Below are positions 1-11,822 of a DNA stretch of 64,000 nucleotides, piece after piece; within the stretch, counting starts at the first letter, position 1, and every line of letters starts with the position of its first letter. Origin of the DNA: Cornus controversa (lineage: Eukaryota > Streptophyta > Magnoliopsida > Cornales > Cornaceae). Where the stretch lies: assembly GCA_026545225.1 (NCBI GenBank), contig CM048852.1, positions 53,141,146-53,205,145 on the forward strand, written 5' to 3'. The notes below the pieces were generated by a model. It had not been told where the DNA came from. It did no database searches and saw only the letters and a program-made list of their open reading frames with translations. The position numbers and the translations under genes are program-made.

Positions 1-287
1 TTATGTCCAAATTTGTCAACCAATGTATAAAGTTATGAACCTGCAGTTTCTGCTCAAAATTCAATGTCGATTAAAATTACAATAGTCCAAATCATGATCT
101 GATCATTTTGGATGAAAAACGCCTAATTTGATACTTATCCCATATATATGTATCAGATCATGATTTTACAAAGTTTATATATGTATCAGAAAATTAATGC
201 CAATTAAACCAACTAAATATATATATTCCTGTATGCATGCATGTATGTATATCTTAGTTTGTATATATGGTGGAATATATAGCCTAC

Positions 288-407
288 CTTTCCAATCAAG
301 TGAATGATGTGTTCAATGACAATTGATATTGCAACCAGCACGAAACAAACAGTTGCAACTGCCCAAGTCGGCGTTTGCTCCAGTGATCGATCTCCTGCTG
401 CTGCCAT
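288..407 (-). CDS. MLO: MLO-like protein, first coding exon (gene continues off the left edge)
   Basis: The 40 codons read [20 protein letters not shown] followed by a hydrophobic segment ending EHIIHLIGK. This is the N-terminus of the MLO family: a short extracellular tail carrying the conserved [11 protein letters not shown] block, then transmembrane helix 1 (about residues 16-38). MLO proteins are seven-helix plasma-membrane calmodulin-binding proteins; clade members act in powdery mildew susceptibility, pollen tube reception or root tropism, and one exon cannot tell which. The exon ends in phase 0 at AAAG followed by a GTAGGC donor at 287. Translation past the donor gives non-family residues, so the longer open frame down to 213 is intronic. 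I find no second MLO exon in 1-287, so intron 1 runs past the window edge. The start is the first ATG and matches the usual MLO start. Confidence 0.9.
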
Positions 408-540
408 CCTTTATATATATATATATATATGAATGCTAATTCCCTGAATATATAGAAACTCTCAACAAGCTAGTTTTTTCACAAAGAATTTCGAAGGTGT
501 AGAGAGTACATATATATAGGAGCTCCAACAGAGCAACTCA
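408..540 (-). promoter_or_regulatory. Leader and TATA region of the MLO-like gene
   Basis: Read on the minus strand, a CTATATATATG box lies at 509-519, about 100 bases upstream of the MLO start codon, which suits a TATA box with a leader of roughly 70-80 bases. An (AT)n run at 412-430 lies in the presumed leader just before the ATG. The TATA assignment is inference, since AT repeats are common throughout the window. Confidence 0.4.
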
Positions 541-779
541 GAAAAAATGGTGTCTCATATGATAAGACTCCTATTTCTTTATGTGGACTGGATAGAGAGA
601 GAGAGAAAGAGATGGGGGGGCTCATTTGACCAGGTTTTTGTGGATTTATAGACGACTTTGAGCAAGTGGAGATAGGAAAGGAAGGGAAGAAAGTGTTGTT
701 AGAGTTTGGAGTCTACTGTTTATGAAGAAGGTATTAACTGACACAGGAGCACTTGTGCTTACTGCCTTCTTCTTACAGT

Positions 780-781
<2 letters not shown>

Positions 782-816
<35 letters not shown>
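782..816. repeat. (AT)n microsatellite
   Basis: About 17 AT units, upstream of the MLO-like gene. Confidence 0.95.
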
Positions 817-819
<3 letters not shown>

Positions 820-1457
820 TATATGTTAATTGGCTTTATATAAAAAGCAGGTTTGTTGAGACCGTTTATTAGAAAGGTTTAGGATTTGTTGGACCATTTT
901 TTTTACTTTTATTTTTTTGATATCTCAATTTAGTTGTATAAAATCTCCATGAACTACCCTCCCACTGTTCAGGGGGATTTTGTGCAATTAACTTTAGAAT
1001 TATTTACTAATTTTTAAGACACATACTATAGCCACTTAGTGAATGCTAGGATGTTTAACATTTTTATTTTTATTTTTACAAATTTTGAATAATTGAAGGG
1101 ATTTAATATAATTCAAATGAGAAATGTGTAAATTAGTTATAGTTGATGGGGATATTGTGTCGTAATTAATCTAAAGGTCTACTAGCTGCCAATATAAGGG
1201 AAAATGCATGCTACATTCCTTTTAGTTGGTGTTTTCTACTTAATGTTCTTTAGTCACTTGTCTTATCTGTAATTGTCATATATATAATTGCACACATATA
1301 GACATATATATTGGATTTCCAGTTTTATGATTCTCTTCTTCATCATTTTTTGGATGACCAGACCGACCGACTACTTTGACTGGTTCTTTAATTTTGGTGC
1401 TTGTTACTTCTTCAAATTAGTCCAATGAAATGAAGTCATGGAATTTTTGAATTTTTG

Positions 1458-1459
<2 letters not shown>

Positions 1460-1527
<68 letters not shown>
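1460..1527. repeat. Compound (AT)n(GT)n microsatellite
   Basis: About 20 AT units pass directly into about 12 GT units, a typical compound plant microsatellite. Confidence 0.95.
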
Positions 1528-1528
<1 letters not shown>

Positions 1529-2791
1529 CTTCCCCACGTGAACCCAAAATTATAATTATATATATTGACATGTTGTAAAAAAATTTTGTTTTTTTTGAGT
1601 GCTAGTTTCAGACCGCAATCTTTCCGGATGGCTATGGTAAAAGTGGGGGCTGCATATTCTAGATGAAAACCATATGTTTATATGAAATTAGTATTTGATT
1701 TGCAAAATAATATAGAAAGCACATAGATCTTTCTTTTTCCAGTCCTGCACGCAGAGATTGACTCAGTGGATGATGTTTTTCTTTAATAATATTTATTTAC
1801 CAAAATGAAACAAAACCAAAACAAAAAACAAAAAACAAAAAATAGAAGAACCTACTTCAACCTTAATTCATTGATCATTAGAAATTCCCCTCTTCTTTGT
1901 GTGGAAGTTTTTGAAGAATTTTCTGTGAAAGTTAGAGAGAGAATTATTAAAGAAGTAATGCAAAAAAATACTACTTTCCTTTTCTCTTAAGTTTGATGAG
2001 CAAGTTCTTGTTCTTTGCTAAAAACATGGTTCAAGATATTATAGGTTGTCTCTAGAATTTAAGAGTTTGTAACTCTACCGATGGGCAATGGTAATGACTT
2101 ATATTTGCAAACAAAAATAAATAAATAAATAGAAAGGATATATTATATTATAGTGATTTATATTTAGATATCATGAGTTCAGAATTTTATATGTGCATGC
2201 ATCCAAAGGTCTTAAATCACACGAGCCACTTCTTCGGCTTCAATCCAAATATCACTACTCAAAATTAAATAGGAGTGAGTTACCGGTTTGATTCTTACAA
2301 AAATTAAGAAATTTTTATTATTATTATTTTTTATTTATATTGGCAAGAAAATCACACACACTCACACGTTGTTGTCTAGAATTTAAACCTTCAACCTTCT
2401 ATTTTAAAAAAAATTAAGAAAGTACCACTGGTGATGAAAACATTTATTAATTGAATAGTGAGATATATAAAAGCACATTGAAGACTATAAAAAATAGCAG
2501 TAACATAAGAAGACTTGTGGATTAATGCATTGAACACAAATACCTAATTATTTGAAGTATTGAATTTGGGATATTTCAAAGAAAGCCGTGGGACTTTTGG
2601 GTGGAATAGCAGTTCAAATTGTTGGAAACGTGGATGTCTCTCTTGACTATTAGAGTAATGTGATATGATGATTAATTAAGAGTTGCTTGTTAAATCATTT
2701 TGTCACTCTTCATTCAGCTAATAACAGATCTAAAAGAGTTCAGATAAAAAGAAATTTAATCCGTTTGTTGTGTGTATTAATTACTTTGAAG

Positions 2792-2794
<3 letters not shown>

Positions 2795-2831
<37 letters not shown>
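2795..2831. repeat. (AT)n microsatellite
   Basis: About 18 AT units in intergenic DNA. Confidence 0.95.
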
Positions 2832-2832
<1 letters not shown>

Positions 2833-3607
2833 TCATGTTGAAATTACAATAAAAGTTATCATAAAAATATATTTCAAGATTACCTAATATCAATTAAAAG
2901 AGTTTCGATTCAACTTATATACCTTTCACCTGAATAATTCATTTATGATTCTCAATGTAACTTGAGCATTATTTTACTATAATTTGAATTTGAGAGTGTG
3001 TGAAACTTGAGCATTATTTTACGTCAACACTAATGCTCCATTTAATAGGAAGAGAAGAGAAGAGAAGAGAGGAGAGGATGGAAAAAACAAATGTCTTTCG
3101 TTTGATTCGGTAAAAATGAGATACGGAGGAGGAAAAGGAAAAAAATTTTGACTAGTCATTTTTTTTTTTTTACAAAATTTTATCTGTCCAAACATGACAA
3201 TAACAGATTCCTCAACCAATAACAATATGACAATAACAGATTCTATACATAATACTAGGTTTGAATTTGAAGTATGGATCAATGGGTTTAGCTTATTTCA
3301 ATTTTATGCAAACTTTTGATGTAGAGGTAACTACAAAATATTCCATTGACCAAATCATATTGTTTGTTATATAAAAAAAGAGAATCAGTCAAACTAAATA
3401 TCAATTCTTCGGTAGGTTTAGGATACATATAAAAATATATAATCCCTTTTCAAGTCTAACGTCTAGGACTAAATTACTAATATTCCAATCTCAAAACCAA
3501 TTACTAGTAGTTTATAAGGTATAGAAAATAAACTTGACCAAGTCCTGTAAAATTTTATCCTCGGGTAAAAGAAAAATAATAGAATGTCAAGTTAAGAAAT
3601 TCGCAAG

Positions 3608-3610
<3 letters not shown>

Positions 3611-3647
<37 letters not shown>
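3611..3647. repeat. (AT)n microsatellite
   Basis: About 18 AT units in intergenic DNA. Confidence 0.95.
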
Positions 3648-3649
<2 letters not shown>

Positions 3650-5835
3650 CTTCATATGATAAGGACAGAAGATACTATTTAATGGTCAAAATAATTAAAA
3701 AATTAATCATATCATTCAAAAAAATAATAGAATGTCAAGTTAAGAAATTGACATGTTACTATATCTTTATATATATGTATATATATAATTTAAAATATTT
3801 TTTGTTATCTACGATTTAAAGTTATATTATCGTGGGCATATATATATATATACATGAATTGTGCCTTAAAAGACTAAAACGTAATATATGGGGAAAGACC
3901 CGTGAACGTGTTGAAGCAAGTGAAGCTTTGACGTTGACTTCTTGCTAGTGGTGTCTAGACTTGATGCCTTGATGAGGATTAACGTGGTTGATTCAATCAG
4001 GTTGTTCACGCAGTATGACCTAGTCATCCCTAAATGAAGTCGGGCTGTCTATTACTTTTACACGGCAACAGTGTTTTTTCTTGAGACTCGAACACGCTCA
4101 CCTTTTCTATGAGTCATGAGGAGAGAGAATAATTTCTGTATTACTTTGAATTTTTTTTTTCCAGGCTTAAATTATAAAGTGATTGATTTTAAAAATTTAT
4201 TTTTCACATTAGTTGAATTAAACAAAATAATCACATGTATGTTGAAAAACATTATTCAAGTTCAAAATGCCCTTCAATCTCTTATTCTAACCCACAATAA
4301 ATTATGTTTAGTTTCTGTGCGACTGAAGGAGCGTTGTGCGTAACTAAATAAAATGTAACAGAAGAAAATCAAATTCATTGCAAAGCATCACTGCCTGAAT
4401 AAATTATTGGTCGTTGATCATCTCTTATTACAAAAATATGGTCTCTTATTTTGCTTTAGTGAACTTTTATTTTTTACTTTAAAAATAATAATAATAAATT
4501 AGTGAATTAATTTTTAAATTGTATGAAAAATTTATATGTCAATGGTTCTTAATTTTAAGATTTTTTAAATGTGATGAATGATTTCACTAGTCACTTTTTT
4601 AAATTGTCATTATCAACTCTATAATTCATATTTGCTTGTTTGACTATGTTCTTAATTTGATTTAATTAACAGACATATTCTATGTAGAATGACTCATAAC
4701 TCATTTTCTGATAAACTCAAATTTTGTTTGCATTTGCAAGCATATTTGAAATTTATAGGAGTTTATTTGAGAAATTTAAATTTTTCTTATTTTTGTATCT
4801 CATGTTTTGATATAATATCTCTTTCTGATACGACATATTTTTTTAGACATATCAGACCGAAAAGTTACCCAAACATATCTAAAAAATTTACTTTATTCCT
4901 ATCCAGATATAGCTGATGTGTTATGATACCACAAGTGTATACAAGCGTATCCACTTGCATTAATTTAAGAGGAAAAAGAAGTTAGCTGTCATTTAGGGCC
5001 ATATCAGACGGTCTAATTTTGACTACTTGACGGCATAAGAACATACTCACAAGTGTTTATATAACGTATATTTTTTACTCGATTACTTTGTATAACGTAT
5101 ATTTTGCTTTATTTTATGAATTTGTTCACCTTTACTGGATTACTTTTATATTTTTTGAGTAAAAGAATTATTTGATTTAAGAATGATAATTTGATATTTT
5201 GGAATAAGAGATTAAGGGACATTTTGTACCTGAATAATACTTTTTAATGCATATGTAATTATTTTATTTAATTCAATCAAAGTGAAAAATGAACTTTTAA
5301 AATAAATTACTTTGTAATCTAATTTTTATAACTTTATTTAAGTGTAATTTTTCTTTTTTTCAACTTTTGCTAGGCTGTCGACCGAACGCATCACGTGGTC
5401 ACCATCTGATGGTCAACTTTTTTTTTTAGCACATCTAACGCAAAGATTTGTATAAAAAGTTTGACTTTTTCATTCATCTATGTCCATTGAATCCAATCAG
5501 TTGCAATTTTATCCAGAGACTCAGAGTATGCTACATTTTCCCAAATTAACCAACTTTTTCAAGTTTCAACGTTAGGCTTTGTTAGGTTCGTGGAATTAGT
5601 GGGGAAAAAAAAGAGAAGAAATTGTGATTTCCCTCTTGATTTTCTCTCCTATTTATTATAAAATAATATTCTTATTTCTTAAAATGTTTATAAAAAGAGC
5701 AAGAAAAAAAAATGCAAAATTAAAAATATCTCGTTTTCTTATGTTCTGCTTTTCCACTTTAATTTTCCATTGTAACCAAATAATTAAGGAACATGAGTGA
5801 CTTCTCTTGCATTGTTTTTTCTTTTATTTCACTTA

Positions 5836-6287
5836 GGCTATGTTTGGTACAATGAAAAAAAGAAAAGAGAGGATAACAATAGTAACGAGAGAAAGAAAGA
5901 AAATGATAGTGTTAAATTTTTATTGTATTTGGTTAATTAATAAAGAAAAAGAAATGAAATGATCATTAACATTTTGAAAAAAGAAAAGAAATAAAACTAT
6001 TTAAAAAATTTATCATTATACCCTTTTATGTTTAAAAGAATAAATTTTAGCTTTTATTAAAATAAGAACAAAATTTCATTAAAAAATGGTAGTCTTTCTT
6101 TCTATTCTTTTCCGTTTTTAGAAGGATAACAAAAGCTACCATTCATCATTAATTTATCCCTTCAAATCTTTCTATTTCCTTTCATTTCCATTAAAAAATT
6201 CATTCAAAACACAAAAAAAATATATCCCTCCATTTACTTTCTTTTCTTTTCTTTTTTTTTTTCATTTCTCTCCAACCAAACTAGGCC
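5836..6287. mobile_element. Tourist-like (PIF/Harbinger) non-autonomous element
   Basis: The element starts GGCTATGTTTGGTAC and ends ACCAAACTAGGCC, an imperfect terminal inverted repeat of about 15 bases. It is flanked on both sides by TTA (5833-5835 and 6288-6290), the three-base target duplication typical of PIF/Harbinger elements. The 452-bp interior is purine-rich on the left and pyrimidine-rich on the right and has no coding capacity. Family assignment rests on the termini and the target duplication. Confidence 0.65.
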
Positions 6288-6377
6288 TTAGTTACTGAAC
6301 AAAATGGAGTTGATTGATCAGTTATGTCCTTGCATGATAGTATGTGTTTGTTTTTTTTATATGTATAGATAAATTAA

Positions 6378-6590
6378 GAGCAATGCTATATGTCATGAAA
6401 TTATTTCATGAATTTGTATCATGAATGATGTGGCAGGTAACGTGGAGAGTTAGTATTGGTGGAATTCCCCCCATACACATAGTCCCATGATATTATCACT
6501 AAATCTCACCAATACTAATTCTCCACGTCACCTGCCACATCATTCATGATACAAATTCATGAAATAATTTCATGACGTTTAACATTTCTC
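6378..6590. mobile_element. Foldback MITE, Mutator-like, with perfect 9-bp target duplication
   Basis: Two arms of roughly 95 bases are near-perfect inverted repeats of each other around a short centre near 6475-6500; shared blocks include TCATGAAATTATTTCATGAA and GATGTGGCAGGT. The 213-bp element is flanked by identical nonamers ATAAATTAA (6369-6377 and 6591-6599). A 9-bp duplication is the mark of Mutator-like elements. No coding capacity. A transcript would fold into one long hairpin. Confidence 0.85.
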
Positions 6591-6599
6591 ATAAATTAA

Positions 6600-8220
6600 T
6601 GTCTTTGTTGAATATTTGATTTTTGTCAAATTGCATTAAACTTCTTGTGCTTTAAAAGGTAGGAAAATAAATCATGTACTATTTTTGCATCAAATAATTT
6701 CTCTTGCTTTCAAAAGTTGCAAAAATTTCCTTTTTGTCAAAAAAATAAAAAAAACTTTTTGCATAACTATTTTACCTTTTTCAATTAACATTACACTGCC
6801 AGAGACTGAAACATGATTTGGACTTTTGTGCTAACCAATATGACAAGAAATTATTATATACTACGAAAATTTTGTGTATTGAAAAATCTCACCACTAATA
6901 ATACTTTATATTTTATAATTTTTTTAAAAAGTAAAAAATAGTGTTTTAACACTTGTAAGATTTTTATATTCAAGAAATTCTCAAAATATTGTAGAATTAT
7001 TCCAACACCACATCCTAGTTGTACCAAAGAAAAATGATATTCAACTCTATGAACCAACAGAGAGTAGGAATAATTACAAAAACTACTTTAATAATAATGA
7101 TTGAAACTCAGTGCCAAATAAGAAGTCAAACAATTCATATTTATATATAACATGTAGATGTACAATTTATTTGGGTGATTAATTAAGGTTAGGACCATAA
7201 TACAGGTGGCAGACTTCTGTTGCTTTGTTGGAGAAGATGGACTGCAGCTAATAATACAATGACACATGCATGGCCATTTGATGACTGGTATTAATTTGAT
7301 TAGTTGACAATCGCGGTGCGTACTCATCTTGATAGCAACGGCAGCGAGTTGCACTTTCATTAATGATTCAAAATTTTAAGTTATTAGATAGTATTTGCTT
7401 ACTCACGTCAATTCTCTTTTCTATCCAAATTCATGGACCAAGTCCCCTCGTGTAGATGCCTTGCACTGCAACATTTAATATGGGTCCAATGATTCAAATT
7501 TGAAAAGGATTAAATGATTATGCGAATGGACATTTTTCGGTAAAAGGGAGTTTTTTTTTATTTTTTGTAACTTTTGAAAAAAAAAAAAGAAAACATATTT
7601 TGTCACTTTTTTGAGAACACAAGGGATTTAATGCAATTTCGCCTTTGATTTTTTATTTATTTTATATATATTTACACATATTTGATGACTCCAATCATCA
7701 TGAAAACAATTTTAGATTCTGAACATTATTAGACCAAAAGAGTGGGGATTTAAATGGTTCAAGGCTGATATAACATTTAAAAGAGAGGAAGAGCTATAGA
7801 CCAAATCTATACTTTTAATCAATGGGAAAAAAATTCAATCCTTACCGTAATTATGGTACCATGCTGGTCCTTGTACCATTGCATGAAAATTATTTTTCAT
7901 AATTTTACAAAGTTTGTATCACCTGAAGTATGTTTCTTGTCCAATAATATTTTTTTACTGTCCATACTTCAAGTTCTCGTAAAGGCAAAATGAGTATGTA
8001 AATTTTTTGTCATAAAAAAAAAAAAAAAAAAAACATAAAACACATGTCTTCAAGTCCTCGGAAAGGCAACATGAGTGTGAATTTAAAAAAAAAAAACGTG
8101 TCTTCACAATATTTGAGAGTAAAAGTGTCATGTTATCTTTTTCAATAGATTAAAGAACAAAATAAACAACTAAAATATTTTTAACAATATTTATATTTCA
8201 TTATGTTTTACTAGTAGTTG
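6600..8220. other. Intergenic DNA without recognisable genes
   Basis: AT-rich sequence with poly-A/T runs (for example near 7578 and 8017). Short open frames on both strands, including the 90-codon frame at 7088-7360, match no family I know and have no supporting features. Confidence 0.55.
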
Positions 8221-8236
8221 AAAGTACACAAAAGAA

Positions 8237-8400
8237 ATCATGCGGAGTAACTCAGTTGGTCAGACCTTGATTTTGCTCTTCAATGATAATCAGTTCGAGT
8301 CTTCTCAGAGCCACTGGAGATTTGCCCAGTCGTTAATTTCAAGACATTGTGGTATTAGTTGAGGTGCGCACAAGTTGACCCGGACACCCAAGAAAAAAGA
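8237..8400 (+). mobile_element. tRNA-derived SINE with 15-bp target duplication
   Basis: An A-box-like stretch (GTAACTCAGTTGGT) and a B-box-like stretch (CAGTTCGAGTCT) lie about 45 bases apart, as in tRNA-derived Pol III promoters. The 3' part (ATTAGTTGAGGTGCGCACAA, then CCCGGACACC) is a tail I recognise from a widespread plant SINE family, and the copy ends in an A-rich run. The flanks at 8222-8236 and 8401-8415 agree at 14 of 15 positions, which fixes both ends. Confidence 0.85.
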
Positions 8401-8580
8401 AAAGTACACGAAAGAGCTTGACATAAAATATATGAGGCGGGCAAGACATGCCACCATGAGAATGTTATCTTTTCCGAAAGAGTTTAGAAAGACTTTCTAC
8501 CAAATTTTTAATGAAATTGATAATTTGATGATATTCTAACTTCACAATGAAAAATTTCTTCTCAATTTCTTCCTTTTAAA

Positions 8581-8955
8581 TAGGAGTGCATAAAGAATCA
8601 GTGAAACCGAAATCGTAGTTGAACCTAACCGAACTGAACCATTCACTATGATTCCGATTCCAAATTTTTAGAAACCGGTCAGGTTCCAAGTAACCGTTAG
8701 AACATATATATATAATAAATACTAATAACTTATAATCTATTGTTATAATTAGGAGTGCACAAAGTATGAGTGCATTTCTTGTCAATTTCAAATAAATAAA
8801 TAAAAATTGACAAAGTACCGTAGGAATTAATACTAGAAGTCTAGAATTGAACCACACCGAATTCAATGATTTCGGTTTCAAAATTAAAGAACTGTTAAAA
8901 ACAGTTCTAATTCCACCAAAAAGGATAAAGAAGTAGATTGTGTGCACCCTTGCTT
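8581..8955. mobile_element. hAT-like MITE relic(s)
   Basis: The left end TAGGAGTGCATAAAG and the right end TGTGTGCACCCTTGC form an imperfect inverted repeat of the GGGTGCACA type seen in plant hAT-like MITEs. A second copy of the left end occurs inside at about 8751, so two elements may be overlaid. The ACCGAA/GAACC-rich interior fits such MITEs. I see no clear 8-bp target duplication. The 129-codon open frame on the minus strand is spurious. Confidence 0.45.
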
Positions 8956-8959
8956 TTAA

Positions 8960-9420
8960 AGACATAAAACAAATATGCCTTGCAACTCAACAAAATTTTG
9001 CATAAATTTAGTAAGTTTAGAAATATGGTTAACAACATGCTCCCCTCACATCATATGAACGCTGGACTTTTTGATGCAGTCTTGTAATAACAAAATACAA
9101 ATAGATATAGTCTTGCCATATTACAAGGAAATTAGAGCCTCTATCACAACATCAGAAAGTGATATTCTTTGTTAAAGGCCCAGGCCCAAGACCAAGCATA
9201 GATTTTTGCATCCTTCCTAGCCCAAGTAGATAAAGGTGTTTTAGTTGTACATGAACCCAGGTCATCATATACTGACCCATTAAAATCAAGCCGACGCTGA
9301 TTCTGGCTGAGATAAGTTTATCCCCATTAGGTTCAGCCCAATCTGCAGACTACTTTACTAATTGGGCTTCAAAGGTCCGCATTGAAGAATGGAAAAAAGG
9401 AAAAGAGGGAAAAATAAAAT
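8960..9420. other. Intergenic DNA downstream of the tRNA gene
   Basis: No gene found. A T-rich run (minus-strand reading of 9390-9420) directly follows the tRNA and can serve as Pol III terminator. Confidence 0.5.
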
Positions 9421-9492
9421 GGGGCATTCCGAGAATTGAACTCGGGACCTCTCGCACCCTAAGCGAGAATCATGCCACTAGACCAAATGCCC
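9421..9492 (-). tRNA. tRNA-Pro(AGG): tRNA-Pro (anticodon AGG)
   Basis: The minus strand folds into a standard 72-nt cloverleaf. The acceptor stem pairs GGGCATT with AATGCCC and leaves discriminator base C at 9421. The anticodon arm is CTCGC-TTAGGGT-GCGAG, so the loop gives anticodon AGG (A34, later inosine), decoding CCU and related proline codons in cytosolic translation. The T arm carries GTTCAATTC, and no intron or CCA tail is encoded, as expected for a nuclear gene. A CAACAAC stretch lies directly upstream (9493-9499), the CAA motif that marks plant tRNA transcription starts, and a T-rich terminator follows within 20 bases. All parts look intact. Confidence 0.97.
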
Positions 9493-10057
9493 GTTGTTGA
9501 CATAGTGTTTTGTGCTGACTAATATTTATACAAGACATATATAAAACAGTAAATAGTAAATACACCCAAAATGTCATTTACCAAATTTAGACAAGAAATG
9601 TAGAGTTTAAAATAAGCTCCCAAAATCCTCTTCTTTTTTTTTTAACCATAATTTTTTTTTATCTGCCCACTTCTATAATTTGATGGAGACGGAAAAAAAA
9701 AGGTGTTAGTTTTTAGCATTAAGAAACCTAGCCTTTGTTCATCTCTCTCTGACTCTCTTACATAATATTTGTCATGTTCTAAACATTATCTATCCTAAAT
9801 TTAAATCTATTTTCACCGAGACTTCAATCCTAGAGTTCGGTCGGTAGGAGAGATCACTTGAATCATATAATCATATTATGCTTTGTATAATATATATAAA
9901 ATAATAATAATCATAAAGAATAAAGACCTTTTCTTAAGCTATGCAACAAGAAAAGTAGCGCAAGTAAAAAAACATAAAAAACTCCTCACTCATTTTCTTT
10001 TCACTCCTTTTTCCACCCTTTTTTGTGATTTTTTCTTTGTTGTTACCTTCACTTTGT
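9493..10057. other. Intergenic DNA between tRNA-Pro and the TRIM
   Basis: Low-complexity AT-rich sequence, no gene seen apart from the tRNA upstream motif at its left end. Confidence 0.5.
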
Positions 10058-10629
10058 TGTAGTAACCCTTGTGGACGGGTGTGAGTGGGCGGGTGCGAAG
10101 ACAGACACTGGGCTGAGCTACCACACTGACAGGGTGCAGGGTACTCAATCCCACATCGCCTAGGTGTGAAAAAGGGGATGTGCTTATATGTAGTATGTTC
10201 TCTTCAAATGGTATGAGGCCTTTTGGGGTAAAACCCAAGAGCAAAACCGTGCGAGCTCAGGTCCAAAGCGGACAATATCATACCATGTGTTGGAGCGGGG
10301 TATTACAGTTGGTATCAGAGCCTAAACCCAGTCGGAAGAAGTGTGCCGACGAGGACGTCGGGTCTTGTAGGGGGTGGATTGTAGTAACCTTTGTGGACGG
10401 GTGTGAGTGGGCGGGTGCGAAGACAGACACTGGGCTGAGCTACCACACTGACAGGGTGCAGGGTACTCAATCCCACATCGCTTGGGTGTGAAAAAAGAGA
10501 TGTGCTTATATGTAGTATGTTCTCTTCAAATGGTATGAGGCCTTTTGGAGTAAAACCCAAGAGCAAAATCGTGCGAGCTCAGGCCCAAAGCGGACAATAT
10601 CATATCATGTGTTGGAGCGGGGTATTACA
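10058..10629 (+). mobile_element. TRIM (terminal-repeat retrotransposon in miniature), looks whole
   Basis: Two direct terminal repeats of 250 bp each (10058-10307 and 10380-10629) begin TGTAGTAACC and end GTATTACA. Between them are only 72 bp: a primer-binding site TGGTATCAGAGC (10310-10321), complementary to the 3' end of initiator tRNA-Met, and a purine-rich tract at 10368-10379 just before the right repeat. The element is flanked by the 5-bp target duplication TTTGT (10053-10057 and 10630-10634). It has no coding capacity, as usual for TRIMs, and would depend on proteins supplied by other elements. About nine of 250 positions differ between the repeats (near 3.6%), which suggests insertion within the last few million years at typical plant rates. 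Open frames crossing it are spurious. Confidence 0.95.
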
Positions 10630-10639
10630 TTTGTGATGT

Positions 10640-11822
10640 AGAAAATTGTAATTGGTAAATTTCAGTATCAAAACTAAACATAATCGAGTTGTAATCTTTC
10701 AATTCTATTTTTATAATTGATCATACAATTGAAGACAGAGAGCAAGCATGAACTTCTACAACAAACATGTAAATGATCTTTATAGGAGTGAAGCTTGAAA
10801 TTTCGGAAGAATACATTAATGTATTAAGCAAGGATTTGATCGTTGAATTTTTTGAGTGGTTTCGATTGTATGTGATATCGTTAATCAAGTATGAGAGTCA
10901 CGTAACCCAAGTAAAGTGGTGAGAACACGTAGTTTAAGTATAAATACTTTCTGATCTTGAAAATTAAGGTTTTTCAAACAATTTTTAAAAATCGCCAGGG
11001 TTAGACCGGTCTAGGAAAGGGCTAGATCGGTCCATAAGGCCTCAAGATCTCATTATGATATTTCTACAAATCTGGACCAATCCATGCCTTATGATGTGGC
11101 TTTTTGGCTTTGCAAGCTTCCTATTTCGACTGGGATTGAACTTTGAAATTTTCTAAAACGTTGGGACTTGTTTCCAATTGATTTTTGACTTTTTTTTTTC
11201 AAGAAAAATTAGGATTGAAAACATATATATAAACCTCATATGATTTCTCTCTCATTACACTTTCAATATACATCAAAATCATTATTTTTAGAGAGAGAAA
11301 ATATTGAGATATTTTTTCAACAGAGAACTTTAATTTTCTGTTTATATTTTTTAGAGAACACACATATACACAAATGAGTGATTTAAGATGTGTCTCTCTC
11401 TCCGCTTGATCAATCGTTCAAAAATTATTTCAAATTTGTTATTGATCAAGACATTGGATCGTTTGGATTCTTCTACAACTGTCCGTTGGTAAGAAAAGAG
11501 AAGAAGATCGCATTAAAAAAAGGACTGAATACTTGCGGAGTGTTCGTGTTCTTCCAACTACCCTTTTGCAAGGATTGTAACATTAGCCAGTAGTCTGTAA
11601 CAATTGGACGAAGACTCGCAAGTGTAAGTTTGAGGTGTTCCGCATCAAATTCTTGGAAGAGTGGAGTGAGTGTGAGTTTGGGACATAATCTGTTGTATTT
11701 TGCTTCGAGATGGTGGATTTGGTTATTCGGGGCGACAAGCCTCACCTGTAGTTTTTTTTCATTATGAATTTTTCACGTACATCGAGTGTCATTCTGAACT
11801 TTAGTTTATGTATTTGGTTGAT
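10640..11822 (+). other. Unassigned repeat-like DNA, possibly an old LTR fragment
   Basis: The sequence contains an imperfect repeat of a GACCGGTCTAG-type motif (10999-11035), a TATATATAAACC box near 11223 followed by pyrimidine- and GAGA-rich leader-like sequence, and a G-rich stretch near 11580-11745. This layout resembles the promoter and R region of a plant LTR, but I could not define both ends, so the assignment is weak. The 67- and 90-codon frames on opposite strands match nothing. Confidence 0.25.

Larger units (their letters stand above)
541..5832. other. Intergenic DNA without recognisable genes
   Basis: This stretch is AT-rich with several AT microsatellites (listed separately) and purine-rich patches, for example the GAAGA-rich block at 3046-3080. 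Short open frames are low complexity or encode tyrosine-isoleucine runs from TA repeats. I see no protein family, RNA gene or intact transposon here. The part nearest 541 is the upstream region of the MLO-like gene. Confidence 0.6.

Noticed and set aside
213-287. Extension of the MLO frame past residue 40
   Set aside because: A consensus donor follows AAAG at 288 and the residues beyond it do not fit MLO, so this is intron.
8576-8965. 129-codon open frame on the minus strand
   Set aside because: It lies entirely within hAT-like MITE sequence and matches no protein family.
10180-10566. Open frames of 83-103 codons on both strands
   Set aside because: They cross the TRIM terminal repeats; repeated peptides on the minus strand only mirror the two repeat copies.
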